From: Thermoplasmatota archaeon
Lineage (GTDB): Archaea > Thermoplasmatota > E2 > DHVEG-1
Length of the DNA: 12,353 nt
Assembly: GCA_030609445.1 (NCBI GenBank)
Contig: JAUWCF010000008.1
Span: 1-12,353 of the forward strand
Direction: 5' to 3'
Below the pieces are notes generated by a model. It made no database searches and was not told the DNA's origin. It saw only the letters and a list, made by a program, of their open reading frames with translations. The first letter of the stretch is position 1. Every line of letters begins with the position of its first letter. Below are positions 1-4,827 of the stretch, piece by piece. A program made the translations under genes and the position numbers.

Positions 1-2
1 CA

Positions 3-116
3 ACATTTTTGTATGGTAAAAAAGTTTTCACCAACGGCATCACGGAAAAGCAGCTCAGAGATCTATCTCATAGCGAAATCCTTAAAAAGATAATGCGTTA
101 TAATTTATCAAAATAA
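3..116 (+). CDS. 3' end of an unidentified protein (5' truncated by window edge)
   Basis: An open frame runs in from the left edge and ends with TAA at 114-116, giving 37 residues that start TFLYGKKVFTNGITEKQL and end MRYNLSK. The composition is ordinary for a soluble protein, with a Lys-rich, helix-forming tail. The FLYGKKV string recalls the FLYG motif that opens the PUA domain of NIP7-like RNA-binding proteins. Only about 34 residues follow it here, too few for that domain, so I do not assign a family. The gene lies 75 bases upstream of the polyprenyl synthase gene on the same strand, but that gene seems to have its own TATA box, so co-transcription is not required. That this is a gene tail is likely; its function is unknown. 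Confidence 0.55.
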   Translation, partial: TFLYGKKVFTNGITEKQLRDLSHSEILKKIMRYNLSK

Positions 117-140
117 ACCATAAATCAAACGATAGAAGAG

Positions 141-150
141 TATATTATAT
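141..150 (+). promoter_or_regulatory. TATA-box-like element for the polyprenyl synthase gene
   Basis: TATATTATAT stands in the 75-base gap between the upstream partial gene and the ATG at 192. A start of transcription about 25 bases downstream, near 171-175, would leave a leader of roughly 20 bases. No convincing Shine-Dalgarno sequence is seen in that leader. The region is generally AT-rich, so the call is tentative. Confidence 0.4.
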
Positions 151-191
151 AGAAATTAATATCAAGGTCGTTTTCCTTAACCAAAATATAC

Positions 192-1166
192 ATGGTAGAT
201 ATGATGACCGAACAACTGCTATCACTAGAAACCTTTCTACAAAATATGTATAACGACATCGAAAAGAAAATAAATGAAATGATTACTGATGAAAAGATAC
301 TTACGATATTAAACGGTGGAAAACGACTGCGGCCCCTGCTTGCATCCATCACATTTAAGGTTTGCACAGGAGGAACTGAATCTCAGGATCGATATCAAAA
401 TTTTTTAGAGGGATCTGTTGGAGTAGAACTTGCTCATGGTGCATCGCTTGTTCATGATGATATTATTGACGGCGATATGGACCGAAGAGGCAGACCAGCA
501 TTCTACATCAGATCAGGTGTTGATAATGCCATATTAATTGGACATAAAATGCTTATCATAGGATTAGATCTCGCAGTTGCTCATGGCAATAAATTTGCAA
601 AATTATATATCGATGCATGGCATGGAACCCTTGAGGGGCAGCTCAGTGAAATCAATTTCAACAGCAAAGACCTTACTGACACAAATATCTCTGCAGATTC
701 AAAATTCTTCCAAATATACAGTAGAATCATTGATCTGAAAACTGCGACACTCTTTTCAGCAGCATGCAAGGTTGCCGCTATCTGGGCAGATGCATCAGAT
801 GAACTATCAGAGCTTCTTGCAGAATATGGAAGGGAAGTCGGTTTTGCCTATCAACTCGCAGATGACCTTGTGGATCTTAATAACGGCGAGATGCTTGACA
901 GCGTCGTACTACCACTCCTTTCAAGACTGGAGACAAAAGCAATTAAAAATGGTACAGTGAAGGCAAAAACTATTAAGAAAAAAATAGAAAAAAACTCACC
1001 TGAAATCAAACAACTTTATCTCAGTGAAATTAAAAAACATTTAGAAAAAGCACAAAAGATAAGCAACGAAAGTATCATTCCAACCAACTGCTATAAACAA
1101 TTCCTTAATGACATGCCATATTATATTGTTAACAAAATGCTTGCAGAAGTTAACATAACAATTTAG
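192..1166 (+). CDS. idsA: Polyprenyl (geranylgeranyl/farnesyl-type) diphosphate synthase
   Basis: This is an all-alpha E-isoprenyl diphosphate synthase that would condense isopentenyl diphosphate with allylic diphosphates to make the prenyl chains of archaeal membrane lipids. Visible motifs in the 324-aa protein are GGKRLRP at residues 42-48, the first Asp-rich motif DDIID at 89-93 followed by RRGRP, KTATLF at 183-188, and the second Asp-rich motif DDLVD at 224-228. Residues 4 and 5 before the first motif are Ser and Ala. The lack of bulky aromatics there argues against strict C15 chain termination and fits C20 or longer. After DDLVD the usual lysine-bearing GKPxGxD...GK.T loop is absent and is replaced by LNNGEMLDSVV. 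The length is typical. ATGs at 201 and 204 are alternative starts, and no Shine-Dalgarno decides between them. The stop overlaps the stop of the convergent gene. Confidence 0.9.
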   Translation: MVDMMTEQLLSLETFLQNMYNDIEKKINEMITDEKILTILNGGKRLRPLLASITFKVCTGGTESQDRYQNFLEGSVGVELAHGASLVHDDIIDGDMDRRGRPAFYIRSGVDNAILIGHKMLIIGLDLAVAHGNKFAKLYIDAWHGTLEGQLSEINFNSKDLTDTNISADSKFFQIYSRIIDLKTATLFSAACKVAAIWADASDELSELLAEYGREVGFAYQLADDLVDLNNGEMLDSVVLPLLSRLETKAIKNGTVKAKTIKKKIEKNSPEIKQLYLSEIKKHLEKAQKISNESIIPTNCYKQFLNDMPYYIVNKMLAEVNITI

Positions 1167-1843
1167 ACTGTTTTTTTCTTTTTGTATCTTTTGTAAAGAT
1201 AAAATGCTATAATTATAATAGCGGCTATTACAACAAGTGCGATTGTGAGTGTTGCATTAATTTTTGCAAAAATAAGAAATGCTTTTGAAAACGTTGCAAT
1301 GAGAAGTGTTCCAATTATTGCACCAAAACAGATAGCAAAAAAAGTATTCCATGGCTTCATCCCAAAGAGTCTTCCCACAATTGATCCGACAAGACCTCCA
1401 GATCCTTGAAAAGGAACTATGACAAAAAGAACGATACCGATGAATCGAAGTGGTTTTATCCATCCATATTTTTCTTCTGCCGTATTTCCTTTTTCTTCTA
1501 CTTTTATCATAAATTTTCCAATAATTGGAATCTTTTTTGCAAGATCGTAATTCCATACAAGAAAAAGTGCGACAACAACATCAACAAACGCAATAGATAA
1601 TGCCATAACAATTGGATCTACGCCAAAAGCAATTCCTGCAGGAATTATTGACTCCTTTCCCAAAGGTGGAAAAAAATATCCCGAGATAAGTGACCAATAT
1701 GCAACCCGCAAGGTTTCATCCATTAAAAAACCAATAGCGCCAAGAACGCCAAATCCTAAGATAAACGGTATAAAAAATTTTGTAAGTCGAACAAGAAAGT
1801 TTGTTTCAGTTGTTTTGTTCATAACATCCTGCATCCTAATCAT
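1163..1843 (-). CDS. Small multidrug export / COG2426-like integral membrane protein
   Basis: This is a 226-aa hydrophobic protein with about five or six membrane segments, roughly at residues 22-41, 48-66, 76-98, 131-150, 160-186 and 196-215, and a Lys-rich cytosolic tail (YKRYKKKK). Two conserved-looking blocks, PPLGKESIIPAGIAFG in the first third and PFQGSGGLVGSIVGRLFGM in the middle, match my memory of the putative small multidrug export family (Sm_multidrug_ex, COG2426). Its substrate is not firmly known. ATG at 1843 has a TATA-like TTTATATCG about 25 bases upstream and could be leaderless. A second in-frame ATG at 1822 (MNKTTETN) sits after an AGGATG and is a credible alternative giving 219 aa. 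The gene lies 30 bases downstream of flpA on the same strand. Its stop overlaps that of the polyprenyl synthase gene by 4 bases. Confidence 0.75.
   Translation of the reverse strand: MIRMQDVMNKTTETNFLVRLTKFFIPFILGFGVLGAIGFLMDETLRVAYWSLISGYFFPPLGKESIIPAGIAFGVDPIVMALSIAFVDVVVALFLVWNYDLAKKIPIIGKFMIKVEEKGNTAEEKYGWIKPLRFIGIVLFVIVPFQGSGGLVGSIVGRLFGMKPWNTFFAICFGAIIGTLLIATFSKAFLIFAKINATLTIALVVIAAIIIIAFYLYKRYKKKKTV
1167..1194 (+). terminator. T-tract terminator of the polyprenyl synthase gene, inside the convergent gene
   Basis: Directly after the TAG at 1164-1166 the + strand runs ACTG followed by TTTTTTTCTTTTTG. This is the kind of T-rich tract that ends archaeal transcripts without a hairpin. The same bases, read on the minus strand, encode the Lys-rich C-terminus of the membrane protein, so the stop signal lies inside coding DNA. 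The role is inferred from base composition. Confidence 0.45.
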
Positions 1844-1873
1844 ATATGGTTATAAAGACTGTTTCGATATAAA

Positions 1874-2542
1874 TTAGGTGGATACTACAATTGCTGCATG
1901 ATCTTTCTCATAAGGGGCTAGATCAATTGTATCCACAATCTCTAGTTTTTGTTCTGTAAGTTTATTTGCTACAAGCTCATATGCCTTTGCCGGTGTAAGA
2001 GAAACATCGATACTTCGTGCCTTTACCATTAAAATTGCTGTTCCGTCTTTTTTTAGATATTTTTTTATGTTTTCTACAAAAATTTCTGCCTGATTTCTCT
2101 GGGAGATATCTTGATAAACAATATCGACTGAAGGAACAAAAAAGCTGTATCTCTCTGTATGGTTTGCATCCTCCAAAATGGGAACGATATTTTGCCGCTT
2201 TCTACTGAGCTTTATCAGCTCATTTGCTGCAATTGGGCTGCTCTCCACTGCAAACACGGTACCGTTTTTTACAATATCTGAAATATGACTCACTGTTGTC
2301 CCTGTTGCAGCACCAAGATATAAAACAGTCGCATCTTGTTTTATTTCAAACGTGAGTTTTTTTAATATCGCTGCTGCAAGTTTACTACGATAGGGGTTCC
2401 ATGACCGAAATTCCTTATTTTTATGACGTACCAACCGTTCATTATATACTTTGATTCCCGTACAAGAATCTAGGTTTTCCGTATAGATTTTATCGCTCTT
2501 TTTAAAGACACCTTCAATTTTAGTTGGCTTCATATGGCGCAT
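1874..2542 (-). CDS. flpA: Fibrillarin-like rRNA/tRNA 2'-O-methyltransferase
   Basis: This is the catalytic methyltransferase of archaeal box C/D sRNPs. It transfers methyl from S-adenosylmethionine to ribose 2'-OH in rRNA and tRNA, guided by C/D sRNAs with L7Ae and Nop5. The 222-aa protein shows the family pattern: WNPYRSKLAAAI at residues 48-59 with Lys54, the SAM-binding loop LYLGAATGTTVSHISD at 74-89, FAVE ending at Glu100, YQDISQRNQ with Asp145, and MVKARSID with Lys174. Lys54, Asp145 and Lys174 fit the expected catalytic residues. ATG at 2542 gives MRHMKPTK; the in-frame ATG at 2533 (MKPTK...) is the more family-like start, and no ribosome site separates them. Nop5, which often neighbours flpA in archaea, is absent here. 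The flanking genes have no obvious link to RNA modification. Confidence 0.93.
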   Translation of the reverse strand: MRHMKPTKIEGVFKKSDKIYTENLDSCTGIKVYNERLVRHKNKEFRSWNPYRSKLAAAILKKLTFEIKQDATVLYLGAATGTTVSHISDIVKNGTVFAVESSPIAANELIKLSRKRQNIVPILEDANHTERYSFFVPSVDIVYQDISQRNQAEIFVENIKKYLKKDGTAILMVKARSIDVSLTPAKAYELVANKLTEQKLEIVDTIDLAPYEKDHAAIVVST

Positions 2543-2558
2543 GTTATGAATAGTGTTT

Positions 2559-2567
2559 GATAAATAG
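2559..2567 (-). promoter_or_regulatory. Weak TATA-like element for flpA
   Basis: On the minus strand, CTATTTATC is centred about 21 bases upstream of the flpA ATG at 2542 (about 30 from the ATG at 2533). The second distance would suit a leaderless or nearly leaderless transcript beginning at the internal ATG. No Shine-Dalgarno sequence is present. The element is weak and inferred mainly from position. Confidence 0.3.
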
Positions 2568-2572
2568 TTTGT

Positions 2573-2590
2573 CGAAAGTTTAAACTATAG
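2573..2590 (+). promoter_or_regulatory. BRE/TATA promoter of gcvT
   Basis: CGAAAG followed by TTTAAACTATAG resembles an archaeal BRE joined to a TATA box. TTTAAA at 2579-2584 would place the transcript start near 2607-2612, a few bases before the gcvT ATG at 2618. With no Shine-Dalgarno in that interval, translation probably begins on a nearly leaderless mRNA. The element shares a 75-base divergent gap with the flpA promoter. Confidence 0.55.
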
Positions 2591-2594
2591 TTTA
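2581..2594. repeat. 14-bp perfect palindrome between flpA and gcvT
   Basis: TAAACTATAGTTTA is its own reverse complement and overlaps the presumed gcvT TATA box in the divergent flpA-gcvT gap. It could be a repressor site able to block the promoter, or merely a symmetric AT-rich TATA region. Confidence 0.5.
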
Positions 2595-2617
2595 TAGTAT
2601 TTCCCTGCTCGATTAAC

Positions 2618-3715
2618 ATGGTAAAAAGATCTCCCTTATATGATATTCAAAAAAGACTTGGCGCGAAATTTACAGAATTTGCAGGCTTTGAGATGCCCAT
2701 ACAATACTCCTCAATCAAAGAAGAGCATATAGCTGTTAGAAAAAACGTTGGTCTTTTTGATGTTTCACATATGAGCAATGTATGGATTGCAGGACCGGAT
2801 GTAGAAAAACTAATTAGTATGACAACTGTTGAAGATGCATCAAGGATTCCTGATAAAAAAAGCCAATATACTGCAATTTTACGAGACGATGGAACTGTAA
2901 TTGATGACACTATTTTTATGCATCTTGGAAACAAATTTATGATGATTCCAAATGCAGGAATGGATGAAATAGTAACCAAATGGTTAAAAGATAAAGCAAA
3001 AGAAAACAACTTTGATGCAGATGTTGAAAATGTTTCAAAAGATTTTGTAATCCTTGCAATACAGGGGCCAAAATCAAGAGATACTCTGCAAAAACTAACC
3101 GATGCTGATCTTACTGAAGTAAAATTTTTTGGATGTCAGTATATTGATATCGCAGGAGTAAACTGTATCATCTCACATACAGGATATACTGGAGAGTTAG
3201 GATTTGAATTACAGATAACTCCAGCCAATAATGCAAAAGATGTATTTCTGAAACTCCTTGAAGCAGGAGAAGAATTTAATATTAAACCTATTGGTCTTGG
3301 TGCACGAGACACGCTAAGACTTGAGAAATGTTTTATTCTTGCCGGCAATGAGTTTGAAGGTGGTAGAACCCCTCTTGAAGCAGTAATGTCTTGGACAATT
3401 AATTGGGATCATGATTTTATCGGCAAAGATGCGCTTTTAAAACAAAAAGAACAAGGCAGTTATGAACGTCTCACAAGCTTTGAATGTGTTGAGAAAGGCA
3501 TACCACGTCATGGATGCGACATACAGGTCGATGGAAAGAAGGTGGGGATAATCACGAGCGGGACAATGTCCCCTTGCCTAACTACAGGCATTGCAATGGG
3601 ATATGTTCATCCAGATTACCGGGAAAAAGACAGCATCGTCGATATTGTTGTGAGAGGAAAGCCGGTGAAAGCAAAGGTTATTAGGCCCCCTATTGTTCCA
3701 AAGGATTGGGCATAA
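2618..3715 (+). CDS. gcvT: Aminomethyltransferase, glycine cleavage system T protein
   Basis: This tetrahydrofolate-dependent (or, in some archaea, tetrahydromethanopterin-type) enzyme takes the aminomethyl group from the lipoyl arm of GcvH, releases ammonia and forms the methylene-pterin. The 365-aa length is normal. Features: GLFDVSHMS at residues 45-53; GTVIDDTIF at 92-100, whose Asp96 corresponds to the catalytic aspartate; ISHTGYTGELGFEL at 185-198; GLGARDTLRLE at 226-236, the pterin-pocket arginine segment; and GKDAL in the C-terminal barrel half. The family also contains folate-binding repair proteins (YgfZ) and demethylases. The direct neighbour gcvH, 52 bases downstream, supports the glycine cleavage role. 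GcvP subunits and the lipoamide dehydrogenase are not in the window. The ATG at 2618 leaves little or no leader behind the TATA element. Confidence 0.93.
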   Translation: MVKRSPLYDIQKRLGAKFTEFAGFEMPIQYSSIKEEHIAVRKNVGLFDVSHMSNVWIAGPDVEKLISMTTVEDASRIPDKKSQYTAILRDDGTVIDDTIFMHLGNKFMMIPNAGMDEIVTKWLKDKAKENNFDADVENVSKDFVILAIQGPKSRDTLQKLTDADLTEVKFFGCQYIDIAGVNCIISHTGYTGELGFELQITPANNAKDVFLKLLEAGEEFNIKPIGLGARDTLRLEKCFILAGNEFEGGRTPLEAVMSWTINWDHDFIGKDALLKQKEQGSYERLTSFECVEKGIPRHGCDIQVDGKKVGIITSGTMSPCLTTGIAMGYVHPDYREKDSIVDIVVRGKPVKAKVIRPPIVPKDWA

Positions 3716-3767
3716 AATCATTAGAAAATGTTTAAAACACAATGGGAAATAACAGGTCTTGATATTT

Positions 3768-4145
3768 ATGGCTGATGAAGTGAGAGAGGATTTGAAATAT
3801 ACCAAATCACATGAGTGGATAAAAATTAAAGACGATGTCGCTGTCGTTGGAATTACCGATCATGCACAGGCAGAACTCACCGATATTGTTTTTGTTGAAC
3901 TCCCGGAAGCAGGTAAAGAAGTTAAGAAGGGGGAAGAACTCTGTGTCATTGAATCTGTGAAATCTGTTTCTGAAATCTATGCACCAGTGAATGGGAAAAT
4001 TGTTAAAGTTAACAGTAAACTTGAAGATTCTCCTGAAATCATCAATGAAAGCCCGTATGATGATGGATGGCTTGTTGAACTAGAAATTTCTGATAAATCA
4101 GAAGTTGATAGTTTGCTTGATGCTGCTGAATATAAAAAACTATAA
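3768..4145 (+). CDS. gcvH: Glycine cleavage system H protein (lipoyl carrier)
   Basis: This lipoylated shuttle protein carries the aminomethyl group between the P, T and L components. The 125-aa product has the whole H-protein pattern: YTKSHEWIK at residues 11-19, VGITDHAQAEL at 27-37, FVELPEAG at 42-49, and the lipoylation segment VIESVKSVSEIYAPVNG, in which Lys65 is the expected lipoate acceptor. NESPYDDGWLVE near the C-terminus completes the fold. ATG at 3768 is chosen over an upstream in-frame TTG at 3759 because AGGT at 3754-3757 is spaced 10 bases from the ATG but only one base from the TTG, and MADEVREDLKYTKSHEW is a normal H-protein start. GTTTAAAAC at 3730-3738 may be an extra promoter, so the gene may be transcribed both with gcvT and alone. 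Confidence 0.95.
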   Translation: MADEVREDLKYTKSHEWIKIKDDVAVVGITDHAQAELTDIVFVELPEAGKEVKKGEELCVIESVKSVSEIYAPVNGKIVKVNSKLEDSPEIINESPYDDGWLVELEISDKSEVDSLLDAAEYKKL

Positions 4146-4182
4146 AATCTAGAAAAATTGGTAATTGTTATCCAATACTTAT

Positions 4183-4332
4183 TTAGTCACTATTAACACG
4201 TTCTAATTTTGCATAAACCTGATATAAAATACAATTCTTTTCACCAGGGCAGACAACATCAGCAGGTGTCAACCGGCAACCAGGTGAATCGTGATGCATG
4301 ATCTTTGATTTGAAATTACATTCTTCAATCAT
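4183..4332 (-). CDS. Candidate small Cys-rich protein (49 aa), unrecognised
   Basis: This 49-codon frame starts MIEECNFKSK and ends with TAA at 4183-4185. It carries Cys5, His13, His14, Cys19, Cys28 and Cys34 in the segments SPGCRLTPADVVCPG and EKNCILYQVY. The composition is balanced and unlike random translation of AT-rich DNA, and four Cys plus a His pair suggest a small metal-binding or zinc-ribbon-like fold, which is inference. TTTTTAAAGG on the minus strand at about 4366-4375 may be a TATA element. No proper Shine-Dalgarno precedes the ATG; AGG abuts it. The frame stays open upstream through residues LLPVFWLCR, so the true start is uncertain. It is the third minus-strand mini-ORF in this gap. 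I do not recognise a family, and chance is not excluded. Confidence 0.5.
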   Translation of the reverse strand: MIEECNFKSKIMHHDSPGCRLTPADVVCPGEKNCILYQVYAKLERVNSD

Positions 4333-4374
4333 CCTGCACAGCCAAAAAACAGGTAATAACTTCCCCTTTAAAAA

Positions 4375-4407
4375 GAATAGTAAAAATTAAATTTATGAGT
4401 AAAAAAA
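4375..4407 (-). terminator. T-rich tracts after the 48-aa small ORF
   Basis: On the minus strand, just past the TGA at 4408-4410, the sequence runs into TTTTTTTACTC and then AATTTTTACTATTC. These T-rich tracts match the archaeal terminator style and would separate the transcript of the first two small ORFs from the Cys-rich one. The call rests on base composition only. Confidence 0.35.
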
Positions 4408-4554
4408 TCAAGTACACTGTTTCTTAAATATATGGGATTTACCTCGTAAAGCAGTAACAAAAAAACCTTCATCCATCGCCTGCTCAGCAGCAGCAAAGCT
4501 TCTTGTATAGATCTGTTTATTGCCATTTCTCCAGCACCATAACAATTCAGACAT
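4408..4554 (-). CDS. Candidate small protein (48 aa), unrecognised
   Basis: ATG at 4554 opens a 48-codon frame beginning MSELLWCWRNGNKQIYTRSF, continuing with AAAEQAMDEGFFVTALRGKS and ending in HIFKKQCT before TGA. The mix of charged, aromatic and Ala/Gly residues looks like a compact folded protein. A longer overlapping frame over the same DNA (66 codons, beginning MLWYICLNC) ends in a Phe-rich tail read from T-tracts and looks less natural. No good Shine-Dalgarno precedes the ATG, although it lies only 17 bases after the stop of the 41-codon ORF, so translational coupling is possible. The frame is open upstream for 11 codons (WGFIVIVVVY), leaving room for a GTG start at 4563. Function unknown. 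Confidence 0.45.
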   Translation of the reverse strand: MSELLWCWRNGNKQIYTRSFAAAEQAMDEGFFVTALRGKSHIFKKQCT

Positions 4555-4571
4555 ATATACCACAACAATAA

Positions 4572-4697
4572 CTATAAATCCCCATCATTCCAATGAATTC
4601 TACCAATATCTCTTTGAACTTTATTTCCATTATGAACAAGATGAAAGTAAACAGCATCCGCGTAGAGTTTTTTGAGTTGATCTTTTTTATCGGTCAT
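4572..4697 (-). CDS. Candidate small protein (41 aa) with strong ribosome site, unrecognised
   Basis: ATG at 4697 is preceded by GAGGAG (complement of 4704-4709) with a 6-base gap, one of the better ribosome sites in the window. It opens MTDKKDQLKKLYADAVYFHL and ends with GRIHWNDGDL before TAG. The N-terminal half should be an amphipathic helix. TTATAAAC on the minus strand (4731-4738) is suitably placed as a TATA box, giving a leader of about a dozen bases that holds the ribosome site. The 48-codon ORF follows after 17 bases. The signals for starting transcription and translation are the main support, since the protein itself matches nothing I know. A frameshifted longer gene joining this ORF to the next is an alternative. 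Confidence 0.5.
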   Translation of the reverse strand: MTDKKDQLKKLYADAVYFHLVHNGNKVQRDIGRIHWNDGDL

Positions 4698-4703
4698 TTC
4701 AAT

Positions 4704-4738
4704 CTCCTCACATCCTATTTTGTAAGTTCTGTTTATAA
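4704..4738 (-). promoter_or_regulatory. TATA box and Shine-Dalgarno of the small-ORF cluster
   Basis: Read on the minus strand, GTTATAAAC (complement of 4731-4739) is followed about 25 bases later by GAGGAGATTGAA and the ATG at 4697. TATA spacing, ribosome site and start codon are all in register, which points to real expression of the 41-aa ORF. Confidence 0.5.
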
Positions 4739-4744
4739 CGTCTT

Positions 4745-4783
4745 GTTGTACAACTGTTACCCACCTTATTTACAGTTGTTACC
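4745..4783. repeat. Cluster of symmetric elements upstream of the small ORFs
   Basis: GTTGTACAAC at 4745-4754 is a perfect 10-bp palindrome. ACAACTGT at 4750-4757 and ACAGTTGT at 4772-4779 form an 8-bp inverted repeat with a 14-base spacer. TGTTACC also occurs twice as a direct repeat (4755-4761 and 4777-4783), 22 bases apart, about two helical turns. The cluster lies just upstream of the TATA box of the 41-aa ORF and downstream of the DUF21-CBS gene, where an operator would sit. Confidence 0.45.
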
Positions 4784-4790
4784 AGAATTT

Positions 4791-4810
4791 TAAAACTAAA
4801 CAAAAAAATA
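4791..4810 (-). terminator. T-tract terminator of the DUF21-CBS gene
   Basis: About 18 bases beyond the TAG at 4828-4830 the minus strand reads TATTTTTTTGTTTAGTTTTA. This long T-rich tract without a clear hairpin fits archaeal intrinsic termination. Confidence 0.5.
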
Positions 4811-4827
4811 TGGTTCAAAGCAAGAAT

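Noticed and set aside
2543-2617. Glycine riboswitch upstream of gcvT
   Set aside because: The gap is only 75 bases, the predicted leader is a few bases, and no aptamer-like pairing is visible.
3759-3767. TTG start for gcvH
   Set aside because: AGGT would be only one base from the TTG. The ATG at 3768 has a workable spacing and a normal H-protein N-terminus.
4157-4176. Hairpin ATTGG/CCAAT after gcvH as a terminator
   Set aside because: The stem is only five base pairs with a ten-base loop and no T-run follows, so it is too weak to call.
4368-4568. 66-codon minus-strand frame beginning MLWYICLNC
   Set aside because: It overlaps the 48-codon frame. Its C-terminal third (Phe/Tyr-rich) is translated from T-tracts, and no ribosome site precedes it. 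The 48-codon frame has the more natural composition.
4593-4793. 66-codon + strand frame beginning MNSTNIS
   Set aside because: It has no ribosome site and a composition dominated by Phe, Ile, Ser and Asn, and it lies antisense to the 41-codon ORF, its TATA box and its ribosome site. It looks like a shadow.
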